A DNA stretch of 6,036 bases from the NCBI GenBank assembly GCA_013696275.1, contig JACCYW010000132.1, positions 1-6,036 on the forward strand, in the 5' to 3' direction. Shown piece by piece: positions 1-5,011 of this stretch; position 1 is the first letter of the stretch; each line of letters opens with the position of its first letter. Both the position numbers and the translations under genes were made by a program. The notes beneath the pieces are model-generated. The model saw only the letters and a program-made list of their open reading frames with translations, searched no databases and was not told the DNA's origin. Source of the DNA: Chloroflexota bacterium. Its GTDB lineage: Bacteria > Chloroflexota > Limnocylindria > Limnocylindrales > CSP1-4.

Positions 1-1187
1 GAGCGAGCGAGCATCACGTTGCCGTTGAAGGCATAGATGATGTAGACATCGTCAGCCTGTGCTCCGCCCCGGTTGTCGACGATGAGGTTGCCCGATCGGT
101 CGATCTCCTCGATGGCGAGGGTGCCTACTGGCGCGTACGTCAGGCCGCCATCGGTGGAGCGCTGGACGAAGCTGCCCGTGGGGATCTGCCGGTAGGTCAG
201 GTAGACATCGCCGTTGCGGGCGGTGTCCATCCACTGACGATCGACCGAGACCGGTGACTCGGAGACCGCGTTTCCGATGAAGCTGCGTCCAGCGTTCGTG
301 GAGCGGCCCGTGGAGAAGTTGACCAGCGCCGCCAGACCGGTGTACGAGAGGGTGAAGTAGCCCTTTGAGTTCCGGGTACGGGCCACGCTGATCTCGCAGT
401 CCCCGCCGCCACCTGGCGCGATGCGCCCTTCCGGCGGCAGGCCCAGGACCCGGAATGTATCGCCCTTGTCCTCTGACTTCTGGGCGTACTCTGCGGCGCG
501 ACTGGCCCCGAAAGGACCGCACGTGTATTCGTTGCCGTCGCCGTCCACCCGCAGGGATGGCTCGGCCACATCTCGCTGCGGGTCGACCGTGACGATAGGC
601 CCGAAGCGCAGGCCGGTGTCCGGGCCGGCCGGCGGATTGGGCGTCGCGGCGTCCTTGGGGGCGATGTCCAGCGTCACGTCGCCGATGTAGAACTGGGGCA
701 AGATCACGGCGAAGGCGCACGCGTAGACCAGGTATTCGCCCGCCGCGATGGGCTCGGTGAATACGACGACCTCTGAAGGCGAACCGCCGTCGCTGTCGAG
801 GGTGGTCCCATCGGGCGCCTCGACGCGCAGGAGGAGGTCCTGCGTGGCGATGTCACTCGGCTCCGTAGGCGACCAGCGGATACGGAAGCGCAGGGCACCG
901 TCGCGGGTGGCGTAGAAGTTGCCGGGTAGCGGGTTGATGGTGAAGGTGTACAGGTCGGCGTTGACGCCGTCGACGCAATCGGCTGTGCCGCCAGTGCCTG
1001 GGGGGACTTCACCGGTGTACTCCCGCGTCGCCGACCCGCCGTTCGCCGGCGCGGTCACCGTATGGCCCGCCGGGTCGGCTGCCAGGGTCACGCCGGCCGA
1101 GATCGGCAGCAGCGAGAGACAGAGCAGCAATGCCGTGCCGACACTCAGCCGGCGCGTCCGGTTCTGGACCAGAGAAAGGCTCGTCAT
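1..1187 (-). CDS. Secreted BNR/Asp-box (sialidase-like propeller) protein with N-terminal PPC-like domain, C-terminus cut by window edge
   Basis: The minus strand is open from ATG at 1187 to the window edge, giving 395 residues with no stop. Residues 1-36 form a Sec signal peptide: basic stretch RTRR (10-13), hydrophobic core about 16-35, likely cleavage after VTLA or VTLAA. Residues about 45-180 read as a beta-sandwich resembling the bacterial pre-peptidase C-terminal (PPC) fold (DLYTFTI, LLLRVEAPDGTTLDSDGG, AGEYLVYACAF), with Cys71 and Cys157 as a possible disulfide. From about 195 the pattern is a BNR propeller: Asp-boxes SEDKGDTF (238-245) and STDGGLTY (344-351), a degenerate box STNAGRSF (296-303), an AEPSLRVDGDGNEY blade start and a VDRQWMD segment. 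Spacing of 58 and 48 residues suits one blade each. No sialidase FRIP-type arginine motif is visible, so enzymatic activity is unproven; it may be a binding or structural exoprotein. A GGGGG run 8 nt before the ATG is the likely ribosome binding site. The fold call is good; the function is unknown. Confidence 0.85.
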   Translation of the reverse strand, partial: MTSLSLVQNRTRRLSVGTALLLCLSLLPISAGVTLAADPAGHTVTAPANGGSATREYTGEVPPGTGGTADCVDGVNADLYTFTINPLPGNFYATRDGALRFRIRWSPTEPSDIATQDLLLRVEAPDGTTLDSDGGSPSEVVVFTEPIAAGEYLVYACAFAVILPQFYIGDVTLDIAPKDAATPNPPAGPDTGLRFGPIVTVDPQRDVAEPSLRVDGDGNEYTCGPFGASRAAEYAQKSEDKGDTFRVLGLPPEGRIAPGGGGDCEISVARTRNSKGYFTLSYTGLAALVNFSTGRSTNAGRSFIGNAVSESPVSVDRQWMDTARNGDVYLTYRQIPTGSFVQRSTDGGLTYAPVGTLAIEEIDRSGNLIVDNRGGAQADDVYIIYAFNGNVMLAR

Positions 1188-1247
1188 CGTCAGATCCCCC
1201 GTTCCTCGTTGCGCACGCAAAACGCTATCGGCTCGGTCTGCTCCGGG

Positions 1248-1261
1248 TCTGGCCGGCCAGA
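1248..1261. repeat. Perfect 14-bp palindrome in the leader of the propeller gene
   Basis: TCTGGCCGGCCAGA is self-complementary over all 14 positions. It lies between the predicted transcription start (about 1343) and the ATG (1187), about 60 nt before the coding start. With no loop it suits a dimeric DNA-binding protein better than an RNA hairpin, but no regulator can be named and GC-rich palindromes arise by chance. Confidence 0.4.
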
Positions 1262-1349
1262 TGGCTCGATGCGAACCGGATCGACCTCGTCTCAGCACGA
1301 CCGCCGGGGCCATGTCACGCTCCTGCGCCACTCGTCCGATTCATCCAGC

Positions 1350-1377
1350 ACTCTAGCACCATGCATAGGGGTGTCAA
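1350..1377 (-). promoter_or_regulatory. Predicted sigma70-type extended -10 promoter of the secreted propeller gene
   Basis: On the minus strand a perfect TTGACA (1372-1377) is followed after 16 nt by TAGAGT (1350-1355), which matches TATAAT at four of six positions. TGC sits directly before the hexamer, giving an extended -10 (TGn). Transcription would start near 1343, leaving a leader of about 155 nt before the ATG at 1187. This is seen by eye only, but such a complete element in GC-rich DNA and in the correct orientation is unlikely to be chance. Confidence 0.6.
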
Positions 1378-1469
1378 GCTCCGAACGCATCCCGGACCGC
1401 CTGTTTCGCTCCATCCGCGGCGAGCCGAGCCCGTACCTCATTCAAGGTCGGACGTGAGCCGGTTGGTGA

Positions 1470-1481
1470 GGTTCCGGAACC
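1470..1481. repeat. Perfect 12-bp palindrome upstream of the propeller promoter
   Basis: GGTTCCGGAACC is self-complementary over 12 bases and lies about 95 bp upstream of the predicted -35 of the propeller gene. It could be an operator or be incidental. No family of regulator is recognisable from the site. Confidence 0.3.
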
Positions 1482-1519
1482 GCGGTGGCGCTCAGGACTG
1501 GATCTTACGAGGCGACATT

Positions 1520-1710
1520 CCAGAATGAGTGAACCCGACGGCCCTCATCAACGGGTTACCCGCGGCTCGCTCGCGGTCCGCTGCCTTTGACCGGCAAGTC
1601 TTCCGCTCCCATCGGAGAAGAGCCGGTCAAGCGAGGTGGGCCAGACGCCGGTACGAAGGCAAGGCTGGCTCGAACGGTGCCAAGCCCCGCGGTTGGTTCA
1701 TTCATTCCGG
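1520..1710. repeat. 191-bp segment bounded by an imperfect 16-bp inverted repeat
   Basis: The left arm CCAGAATGAGTGAACC (1520-1535) matches the reverse complement of the right arm GGTTCATTCATTCCGG (1695-1710) at 14 of 16 positions. A nested hairpin (1587-1630) is nearly centred between the arms, and a smaller 6-bp repeat AACCCG/CGGGTT lies at 1532-1537 and 1552-1557. There is no transposase frame inside and I see no clear target-site duplication at the flanks. It could be a small non-autonomous element, a structured RNA or chance. Confidence 0.35.
1587..1630. repeat. Stem-loop with 9-bp perfect outer stem
   Basis: TTGACCGGC (1587-1595) pairs perfectly with GCCGGTCAA (1622-1630). Inside, TCT with TCCG (1599-1605) can pair with CGGA and AGA (1613-1621) around a two-base bulge, leaving the loop CTCCCAT. 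Neither strand has a T-run after the stem, so it does not look like an intrinsic terminator. Its role is unknown. Confidence 0.4.
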
Positions 1711-1720
1711 CAACCATCCG

Positions 1721-1753
1721 CCTACACGCCGATGCCGGCCCCGTCGGCGTAGG
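1721..1753. repeat. Stem-loop CCTA-(CA)-CGCCGA / TCGGCG-TAGG
   Basis: CGCCGA (1727-1732) pairs with TCGGCG (1744-1749), and the stem continues as CCTA (1721-1724) with TAGG (1750-1753) across a two-base CA bulge. It lies 32 nt downstream of the stop of the possible small minus-strand ORF at 1785-1892, so it could end that transcript. The minus-strand sequence after it lacks a U-tract, so a terminator call is weak. Confidence 0.3.
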
Positions 1754-1784
1754 GTCATCCTCCCCTGATCACCAGGCTCGCTGT

Positions 1785-1892
1785 TCAGACGAGCTCGTCG
1801 GGCACCAAGGTGAACCCCTCTACGGCCGCACTGGTGCCGATCAGGGCAGCGATGACAAGTAGTATGCCGAACGCTTCGAACAACCCGGTCAC
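1785..1892 (-). CDS. Possible 35-aa single-pass membrane microprotein (hypothetical)
   Basis: A short minus-strand frame opens with GTG at 1892 and ends with TGA at 1785-1787. It encodes 35 residues: an N-terminal TGLFEAFG, a continuous hydrophobic stretch ILLVIAALIGTSAAV (about residues 10-24), and an acidic tail ending VPDELV. A single hydrophobic helix with a short polar end is typical of membrane microproteins and unusual for a random frame in this Arg-rich GC context. Against it: the only Shine-Dalgarno-like GGGAG is one base before the GTG, or 10 bases before an alternative TTG start four codons in (1883), and no promoter is obvious. It lies about 100 nt past the groEL terminator on the same strand. 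I do not recognise a family. Confidence 0.25.
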   Translation of the reverse strand: MTGLFEAFGILLVIAALIGTSAAVEGFTLVPDELV

Positions 1893-1963
1893 GCTCCCAG
1901 GATCGCCGGGGCCTACAGCGGCTCACCTTCTCCAGCTTCAGCGCAGTGCCGCGACGATGGCCA

Positions 1964-1986
1964 GTCTGCCACGACGTGGGGCAGAC
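1964..1986 (-). terminator. Second hairpin directly after the groEL terminator
   Basis: GTCTGCC (1964-1970) pairs with GGCAGAC (1980-1986) around a 9-nt loop, starting three bases after the main terminator stem in the direction of groEL transcription. There is no U-tract after it. It may act as a backup terminator or 3'-end stabiliser, or be incidental. Confidence 0.35.
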
Positions 1987-1989
1987 AAA

Positions 1990-2019
1990 GAGCCCGGGTC
2001 GATCGCTCGACCCGGGCTC
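1990..2019 (-). terminator. Intrinsic terminator of the groES-groEL operon
   Basis: A perfect 13-bp GC-rich stem (1990-2002 with 2007-2019) closes a 4-nt loop. It lies 22 nt beyond the groEL stop codon. On the minus strand the stem is followed by TTTGTCT, a short and imperfect U-tract. Position, stem strength and isolation support a terminator for groEL. Confidence 0.75.
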
Positions 2020-2041
2020 CGGTTCTCGATGTGAGGGCGGA

Positions 2042-3676
2042 CTAGAAGTCCATGTCCCCGCCGCCGCCGTGGCCACCGTGGCCACCGCCTGCGGCCGCAG
2101 CTGCCTTCTCCGGCATGTCGGTCACCAACGTCTCCGTGGTGAGCACCATGCCAGCGATCGACGCTGCGTGCTGGAGGGCGGAGCGGGTCACCTTGGCGGC
2201 GTCCACGATGCCCTTTGCGAACATGTCGCCGTAGTCGTCCTTGAGGGCGTCATAGCCGCTGCCGATGGGCTGCTCACGCACAGCCGCCACGACGACGGAT
2301 CCCTCTCGGCCTGAGTTCTCGGCGATCTGCCGGACCGGCGCTTCGAGCGCCCGCCGCAACAGATTGACACCGACCTGCTCGTCACCCTCGAGATGGAGAC
2401 TGTCGAGGGCCGGGACGGCCTGCAGCAGCGCCGTGCCACCGCCGGCCACGAGGCCTTCCTCTACCGCCGCGCGGGTGGTCGAGAGAGCATCCTCGATGCG
2501 GTGCTTCTTCTCCTTGAGCTCGACCTCTGTGGCCGCGCCGACCTTGATGACGGCGACGCCACCAGCCAGCTTGGCCAGGCGCTCCTGGAGCTTCTCGCGG
2601 TCGTAGTCGGAGGTGGTCTCCTCGATCTGCGCCTTGATCTGGGTCATCCGCCCCTTGATCTCATCCTGGCTGCCTTCGCCATCGACGACCGTCGTGTCGT
2701 CCTTGGTGGCTACGACGCGCCGGGCACCACCGAAGTCCTCGGGCGTGACTGAGTCGAGCTTGCGGCCCAGCTCCTCGCTGATGACATTGGCACCGGTCAG
2801 GATGGCCAGGTCGCGCAGCATCTCCTTGCGCCGATCGCCGAAGCCGGGCGCCTTGACGCCGAGCACCGAGACCGTACCGCGAAGCTTGTTGACGACGAGG
2901 GTGGCGAGTGCCTCACCGTCGACATCCTCGGCGACGATGAAGACGGGCTTGCCCAATTGAACGGTCTTCTCCAGCGCCGGAAGAAGCTCCGAGATGCTGG
3001 AGATCTTCTTGTCCGTGATGAGGACAGCCGGGTTCTCCAGGACCGCCTCCATCCGATCGGGGTTGGTCACGAAGTAGGGCGAGATGTAGCCGCGATCGAA
3101 CTGCATACCCTCGGTGTATTCCTTATCGAGGCCGATCGACTGACCTTCCTCGACGGTGATGACACCGTCCTTGCCCACCTTGTCCATGACCTCGGCGATC
3201 AGCTCACCGACCTCAGGATCGGCGGCGCTGATGGCGGCGACGGCCGCGATCTGCTCGCGGTCGTCGACCGGACGGGAGTTCTTCTTGAGCTCCTCGACGA
3301 TGGCCTCGACGCCCTTGTCCAGACCGCGCTTGACGATCATCGGATTGGCGCCGGCGGTAACGTTCTTGAGGCCCTCAGCGACGATGGCCTGGCCGAGCAC
3401 GACGGCCGTAGTGGTGCCATCGCCGGCGACATCGTCGGTCTTGGTGGCGACCTCCTTGAGGAGTTGCGCACCCATGTTCTCGAACGGCTCGTCGAGCTCG
3501 ATCTCACGGGCGATGGTGACGCCGTCATTGGTGATGGTCGGCGCACCGAATTTCTTGTCCAGGACGACGTTGCGGCCCTTGGGCCCCAGCGTCACCTTCA
3601 CGGCGTCAGCGAGCCGGTCCACGCCTCGCTTGAGCGAGCGACGTGCCGTCTCGTCGAAGATCAACTGTTTGGCCAC
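2042..3676 (-). CDS. groEL: Chaperonin GroEL (Hsp60), 60 kDa subunit
   Basis: The gene encodes the 544-residue subunit of the double-ring ATP-driven folding chamber, which acts in the cytoplasm with GroES. The length is standard. Visible hallmarks include VTLGPKGRNVVLD (28-40), the nucleotide-site Asp51 in TNDGVT, the ATP-binding GDGTTTA loop (85-91), the hydrolysis Asp396 in IEDAL (Asp398 in E. coli numbering) and AGGGTAL (411-417). The start is GTG at 3676, giving MAKQ as in most GroELs. A full AAGGAGG lies 12 nt upstream (3689-3695), with a second AAGGA two bases from the start. groES lies 53 nt upstream on the same strand, so both belong to the CIRCE-controlled operon. The tail GGGHGGHGGGGDMDF replaces the usual Gly-Gly-Met repeats with Gly-Gly-His. 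No disruption is seen. Confidence 0.99.
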   Translation of the reverse strand: MAKQLIFDETARRSLKRGVDRLADAVKVTLGPKGRNVVLDKKFGAPTITNDGVTIAREIELDEPFENMGAQLLKEVATKTDDVAGDGTTTAVVLGQAIVAEGLKNVTAGANPMIVKRGLDKGVEAIVEELKKNSRPVDDREQIAAVAAISAADPEVGELIAEVMDKVGKDGVITVEEGQSIGLDKEYTEGMQFDRGYISPYFVTNPDRMEAVLENPAVLITDKKISSISELLPALEKTVQLGKPVFIVAEDVDGEALATLVVNKLRGTVSVLGVKAPGFGDRRKEMLRDLAILTGANVISEELGRKLDSVTPEDFGGARRVVATKDDTTVVDGEGSQDEIKGRMTQIKAQIEETTSDYDREKLQERLAKLAGGVAVIKVGAATEVELKEKKHRIEDALSTTRAAVEEGLVAGGGTALLQAVPALDSLHLEGDEQVGVNLLRRALEAPVRQIAENSGREGSVVVAAVREQPIGSGYDALKDDYGDMFAKGIVDAAKVTRSALQHAASIAGMVLTTETLVTDMPEKAAAAAGGGHGGHGGGGDMDF

Positions 3677-3688
3677 GTTCCTTGCGAT

Positions 3689-3695
3689 CCTCCTT
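3689..3695 (-). promoter_or_regulatory. Shine-Dalgarno AAGGAGG of groEL (GTG start)
   Basis: A full-length AAGGAGG sits in the 53-nt groES-groEL spacer, 12 nt before the GTG at 3676. The spacing is longer than usual, but the start is fixed by the conserved MAKQ N-terminus. Confidence 0.7.
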
Positions 3696-3729
3696 GGGTA
3701 TCTTGTGCGGGCGGCGGGCGGTCAGCCGC

Positions 3730-4038
3730 TCAGGCCTCGACGATGGCCAGGATGTCCTTCTGGCTGACGATGAGAAGCTCATCGCCATCGACCTTGAACT
3801 CCGTCCCGGCGTACTTGGCGTAGAGGACCTTGTCGCCCTCCTTGACGTCCATCGGCTCGCGCTTTCCCTCGTCGGTAAGGCGGCCAGGACCGGCGGCCAG
3901 GATGCTGCCCTCCTGGGGCTTTTCCTTGGCGGTGTCCGGCAGGACGATGCCGCTCTTGGTCATCTCCTCGCGCGGTGTGGGCTGGATGACCACCCGGTCG
4001 CCGAGCGGCCGGAGCTTGGTCGCAGTGGCAGTCGCCAA
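3730..4038 (-). CDS. groES: Co-chaperonin GroES (Hsp10)
   Basis: The gene encodes the 102-residue lid subunit that caps GroEL as a heptamer. The family pattern is clear: LRPLGDRVVIQP (9-20), the GroEL-contacting mobile loop around EMTKSGIVLPDTAKEKPQ (25-42) with its IVL anchor at 31-33, EGDKVLYAKYAGTE (67-80) and the terminal ELLIVSQKDILAIVEA. The start is TTG at 4038: it is preceded at 7 nt by a strong GGAGGG (4046-4051), and the next ATG would remove the first beta strand. The start adds a short MATATATK lead before the conserved core, slightly longer than many GroES. It is first in the operon, with groEL 53 nt downstream, and is driven by the promoter and CIRCE at 4130-4187. Confidence 0.98.
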   Translation of the reverse strand: MATATATKLRPLGDRVVIQPTPREEMTKSGIVLPDTAKEKPQEGSILAAGPGRLTDEGKREPMDVKEGDKVLYAKYAGTEFKVDGDELLIVSQKDILAIVEA

Positions 4039-4045
4039 CGCGGTT

Positions 4046-4051
4046 CCCTCC
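4046..4051 (-). promoter_or_regulatory. Shine-Dalgarno GGAGGG deciding the TTG start of groES
   Basis: GGAGGG lies 7 nt upstream of the TTG at 4038, the optimal distance. Since no ATG or GTG fits the GroES N-terminus, this site is the main reason to accept the TTG start. Confidence 0.8.
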
Positions 4052-4081
4052 TGTAGGTGACTGATGCGGCTAGCGCCCTGG

Positions 4082-4104
4082 CCCCTGGCCGTCGGCCGGT
4101 GGGG
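4082..4104 (-). repeat. Possible stem-loop in the groES leader
   Basis: GGCC (4087-4090) and GGCC (4094-4097) can pair around a GTC loop, flanked by CCCC (4082-4085) and GGGG (4101-4104). The stem is interrupted by a one- against three-base internal loop. It lies in the predicted 5' leader between CIRCE and the groES ribosome binding site. No known thermometer type is recognised; it may be chance in GC-rich DNA. Confidence 0.25.
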
Positions 4105-4129
4105 GCGAGCACTGAAGCCGCGTGAGTGA

Positions 4130-4156
4130 TTAGCACTCTCGGGCTGAGAGTGCCAG
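4130..4156. promoter_or_regulatory. CIRCE operator (HrcA binding site)
   Basis: TTAGCACTC (4130-4138), a 9-nt spacer, then GAGTGCCAG (4148-4156). The CIRCE consensus is TTAGCACTC-N9-GAGTGCTAA: one arm is perfect and the other matches 7 of 9. The element lies immediately downstream of the predicted -10 of groES and covers the expected transcription start, the classic placement for HrcA repression released on heat shock. An hrcA gene is not in this window. Confidence 0.93.
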
Positions 4157-4157
4157 A

Positions 4158-4187
4158 AGCTTACCGCAATGGCTCCAGCGCTGTCAA
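4158..4187 (-). promoter_or_regulatory. Predicted vegetative promoter of groES-groEL
   Basis: On the minus strand a perfect TTGACA (4182-4187) is followed after 18 nt by TAAGCT (4158-4163), which keeps the key T, A and final T of the -10 hexamer. The CIRCE begins two bases later, so the transcript would start inside the operator. The leader to the groES start is about 110 nt. Confidence 0.75.
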
Positions 4188-4270
4188 CCGCAGGATGTCG
4201 CTACGACTCGGCGAGGCCCGGGCGCGTTCGAGCGTGATGATCGTCGGGCGACTGTTTCACACTGGCAGCG

Positions 4271-5011
4271 ATGGTCGCGCCACCTCGTCTGGAGCTCCCC
4301 TTCCGGATCCGTTTCGACGAATGCGGGGCGGATGGCATGCTCCGCGACAGCGGACTGCTGCGCTACGCCCAGGAGATGGCCTGGATCCACTCTGAAGCGG
4401 CCGGCTTCGACCGTCACTGGTATGCCACGCGGGGTCTGATCTGGCTCGTGAGCGGTGCTGCGATCGAGGTCGACAGGACTTTTCAGCATGGAGAGACGGT
4501 GACCGTCTCGACGGAAGTCGTCGAATGGCGCCGCGTGTGGGCCCGTCGACGGAGCGTCTTCGCCCGCCAGTCTGAAGGACGGTCCGAGGGTTCTGCGAGT
4601 CGGGCGCATATCGACTGGGTGTTGCTGGGCCGTGATGGCAAGCCCGTGCGCATCCCGGACGAGATCATGGCCGCCTTTCCGGACGTACCTGTGGCACCTT
4701 TCAGGCCCGTGCGTGTGGTGCTGGGCGACGTGCCGTCCGCGGCAGAGCATCGACAGCTCGTGGTCCAGGGTCGCGATCTGGACCCGATGGCCCATGTCAA
4801 CAACGCGACCTACCTGGATCTGGCGGTGGAGAGCCTGGCCATCCTGCCCGGCCCGCCAAGGCATTGGACGATCGAATTCGCACGACCCTCTGGTCCCGGC
4901 GAAGCGCTGACCGCTACAGCCTGGTATGAGGCCGACGGATCATGGTGCTATCGCTTGGCGGGCTCGGACGGCAGGGACCGATTCCGGGCCGCCTTGAAGA
5001 GCCCATCGTAG
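4271..5011 (+). CDS. Double-hotdog acyl-ACP thioesterase-like protein
   Basis: The gene encodes 246 residues, the usual size of bacterial acyl-ACP thioesterases, which release fatty acids from acyl carrier protein in the cytoplasm. Two tandem hotdog units are visible. The first (about 8-120) has FRIRFDECGADG followed by the long helix LLRYAQEMAWIHSEAAGFD (29-47). The second (about 145-243) has LDPMAHVNNATYLDLAVESL (170-189), with Asp171 and His175 as likely catalytic residues and Glu187 in the following helix. Plant FatB-type enzymes carry Asn two residues after that Asp; here it is Met173, which instead resembles the D-x-x-G-H-V-N-N motif of 4HBT/YbgC-type acyl-CoA thioesterases. Substrate choice between ACP and CoA is therefore open. 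ATG 4271 is the only conventional start after an in-frame TGA at 4238, but its ribosome binding site is weak. The gene is divergent from groES; its 3' end overlaps tatD by 64 nt, tail to tail. Confidence 0.85.
   Translation: MVAPPRLELPFRIRFDECGADGMLRDSGLLRYAQEMAWIHSEAAGFDRHWYATRGLIWLVSGAAIEVDRTFQHGETVTVSTEVVEWRRVWARRRSVFARQSEGRSEGSASRAHIDWVLLGRDGKPVRIPDEIMAAFPDVPVAPFRPVRVVLGDVPSAAEHRQLVVQGRDLDPMAHVNNATYLDLAVESLAILPGPPRHWTIEFARPSGPGEALTATAWYEADGSWCYRLAGSDGRDRFRAALKSPS

Larger units (their letters stand above)
1188..1784. other. Gap of about 600 nt without a convincing gene, rich in inverted repeats
   Basis: I find no reading frame here with protein-like composition; the open frames on both strands are Arg/Pro-rich and lack a ribosome binding site. 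The stretch holds the leader and promoter of the propeller gene (up to 1377), a perfect 14-bp palindrome TCTGGCCGGCCAGA (1248-1261), a perfect 12-bp palindrome GGTTCCGGAACC (1470-1481), and a cluster of inverted repeats from 1520 to 1753 listed separately. No tRNA, rRNA or recognised riboswitch was seen. Confidence 0.6.

Noticed and set aside
52..720. 222-codon alternative minus-strand frame in the left part
   Set aside because: It is Arg-rich and shadows the true frame, which has Asp-boxes, a signal peptide and continuity from 1187 to the edge.
1100..1187. Lipoprotein signal for the propeller protein (Cys23)
   Set aside because: Cys23 lies mid-way in the hydrophobic core, and the residues before it (LLL) do not match a lipobox, so an ordinary Sec signal is preferred.
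1345..1353. CIRCE-like half site CCAGCACTC at the propeller promoter
   Set aside because: It matches 7 of 9 bases of one arm, but no second arm occurs at the required 9-nt spacing.
919..1528. Plus-strand open frames over the propeller gene start and the gap
   Set aside because: They are antisense to the signal peptide and PPC-like region, Arg/Pro/Ser-rich, lack ribosome binding sites, and oppose a well supported promoter.
1529..1594. Short plus-strand ORF beginning ATG AGT GAA CCC within the inverted repeat
   Set aside because: The N-terminus looks protein-like, but it stops after 21 codons, has no ribosome binding site, and neighbouring frames do not continue it as a recognisable pseudogene.
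1702..2085. 127-codon minus-strand frame at the end of groEL
   Set aside because: It crosses the groEL stop and both terminator hairpins, and is Arg/Cys-rich without a recognisable domain.
2957..3823. 288-codon open frame on the plus strand opposite groEL
   Set aside because: It is antisense to the conserved groEL coding region and runs into groES. Its openness follows from GC-rich codon bias, and no family motif is visible.
4184..4864. 226-codon minus-strand frame opposite the thioesterase
   Set aside because: It covers the hotdog motifs on the other strand, has His/Arg-rich low-quality composition, and would run across the groES promoter region.
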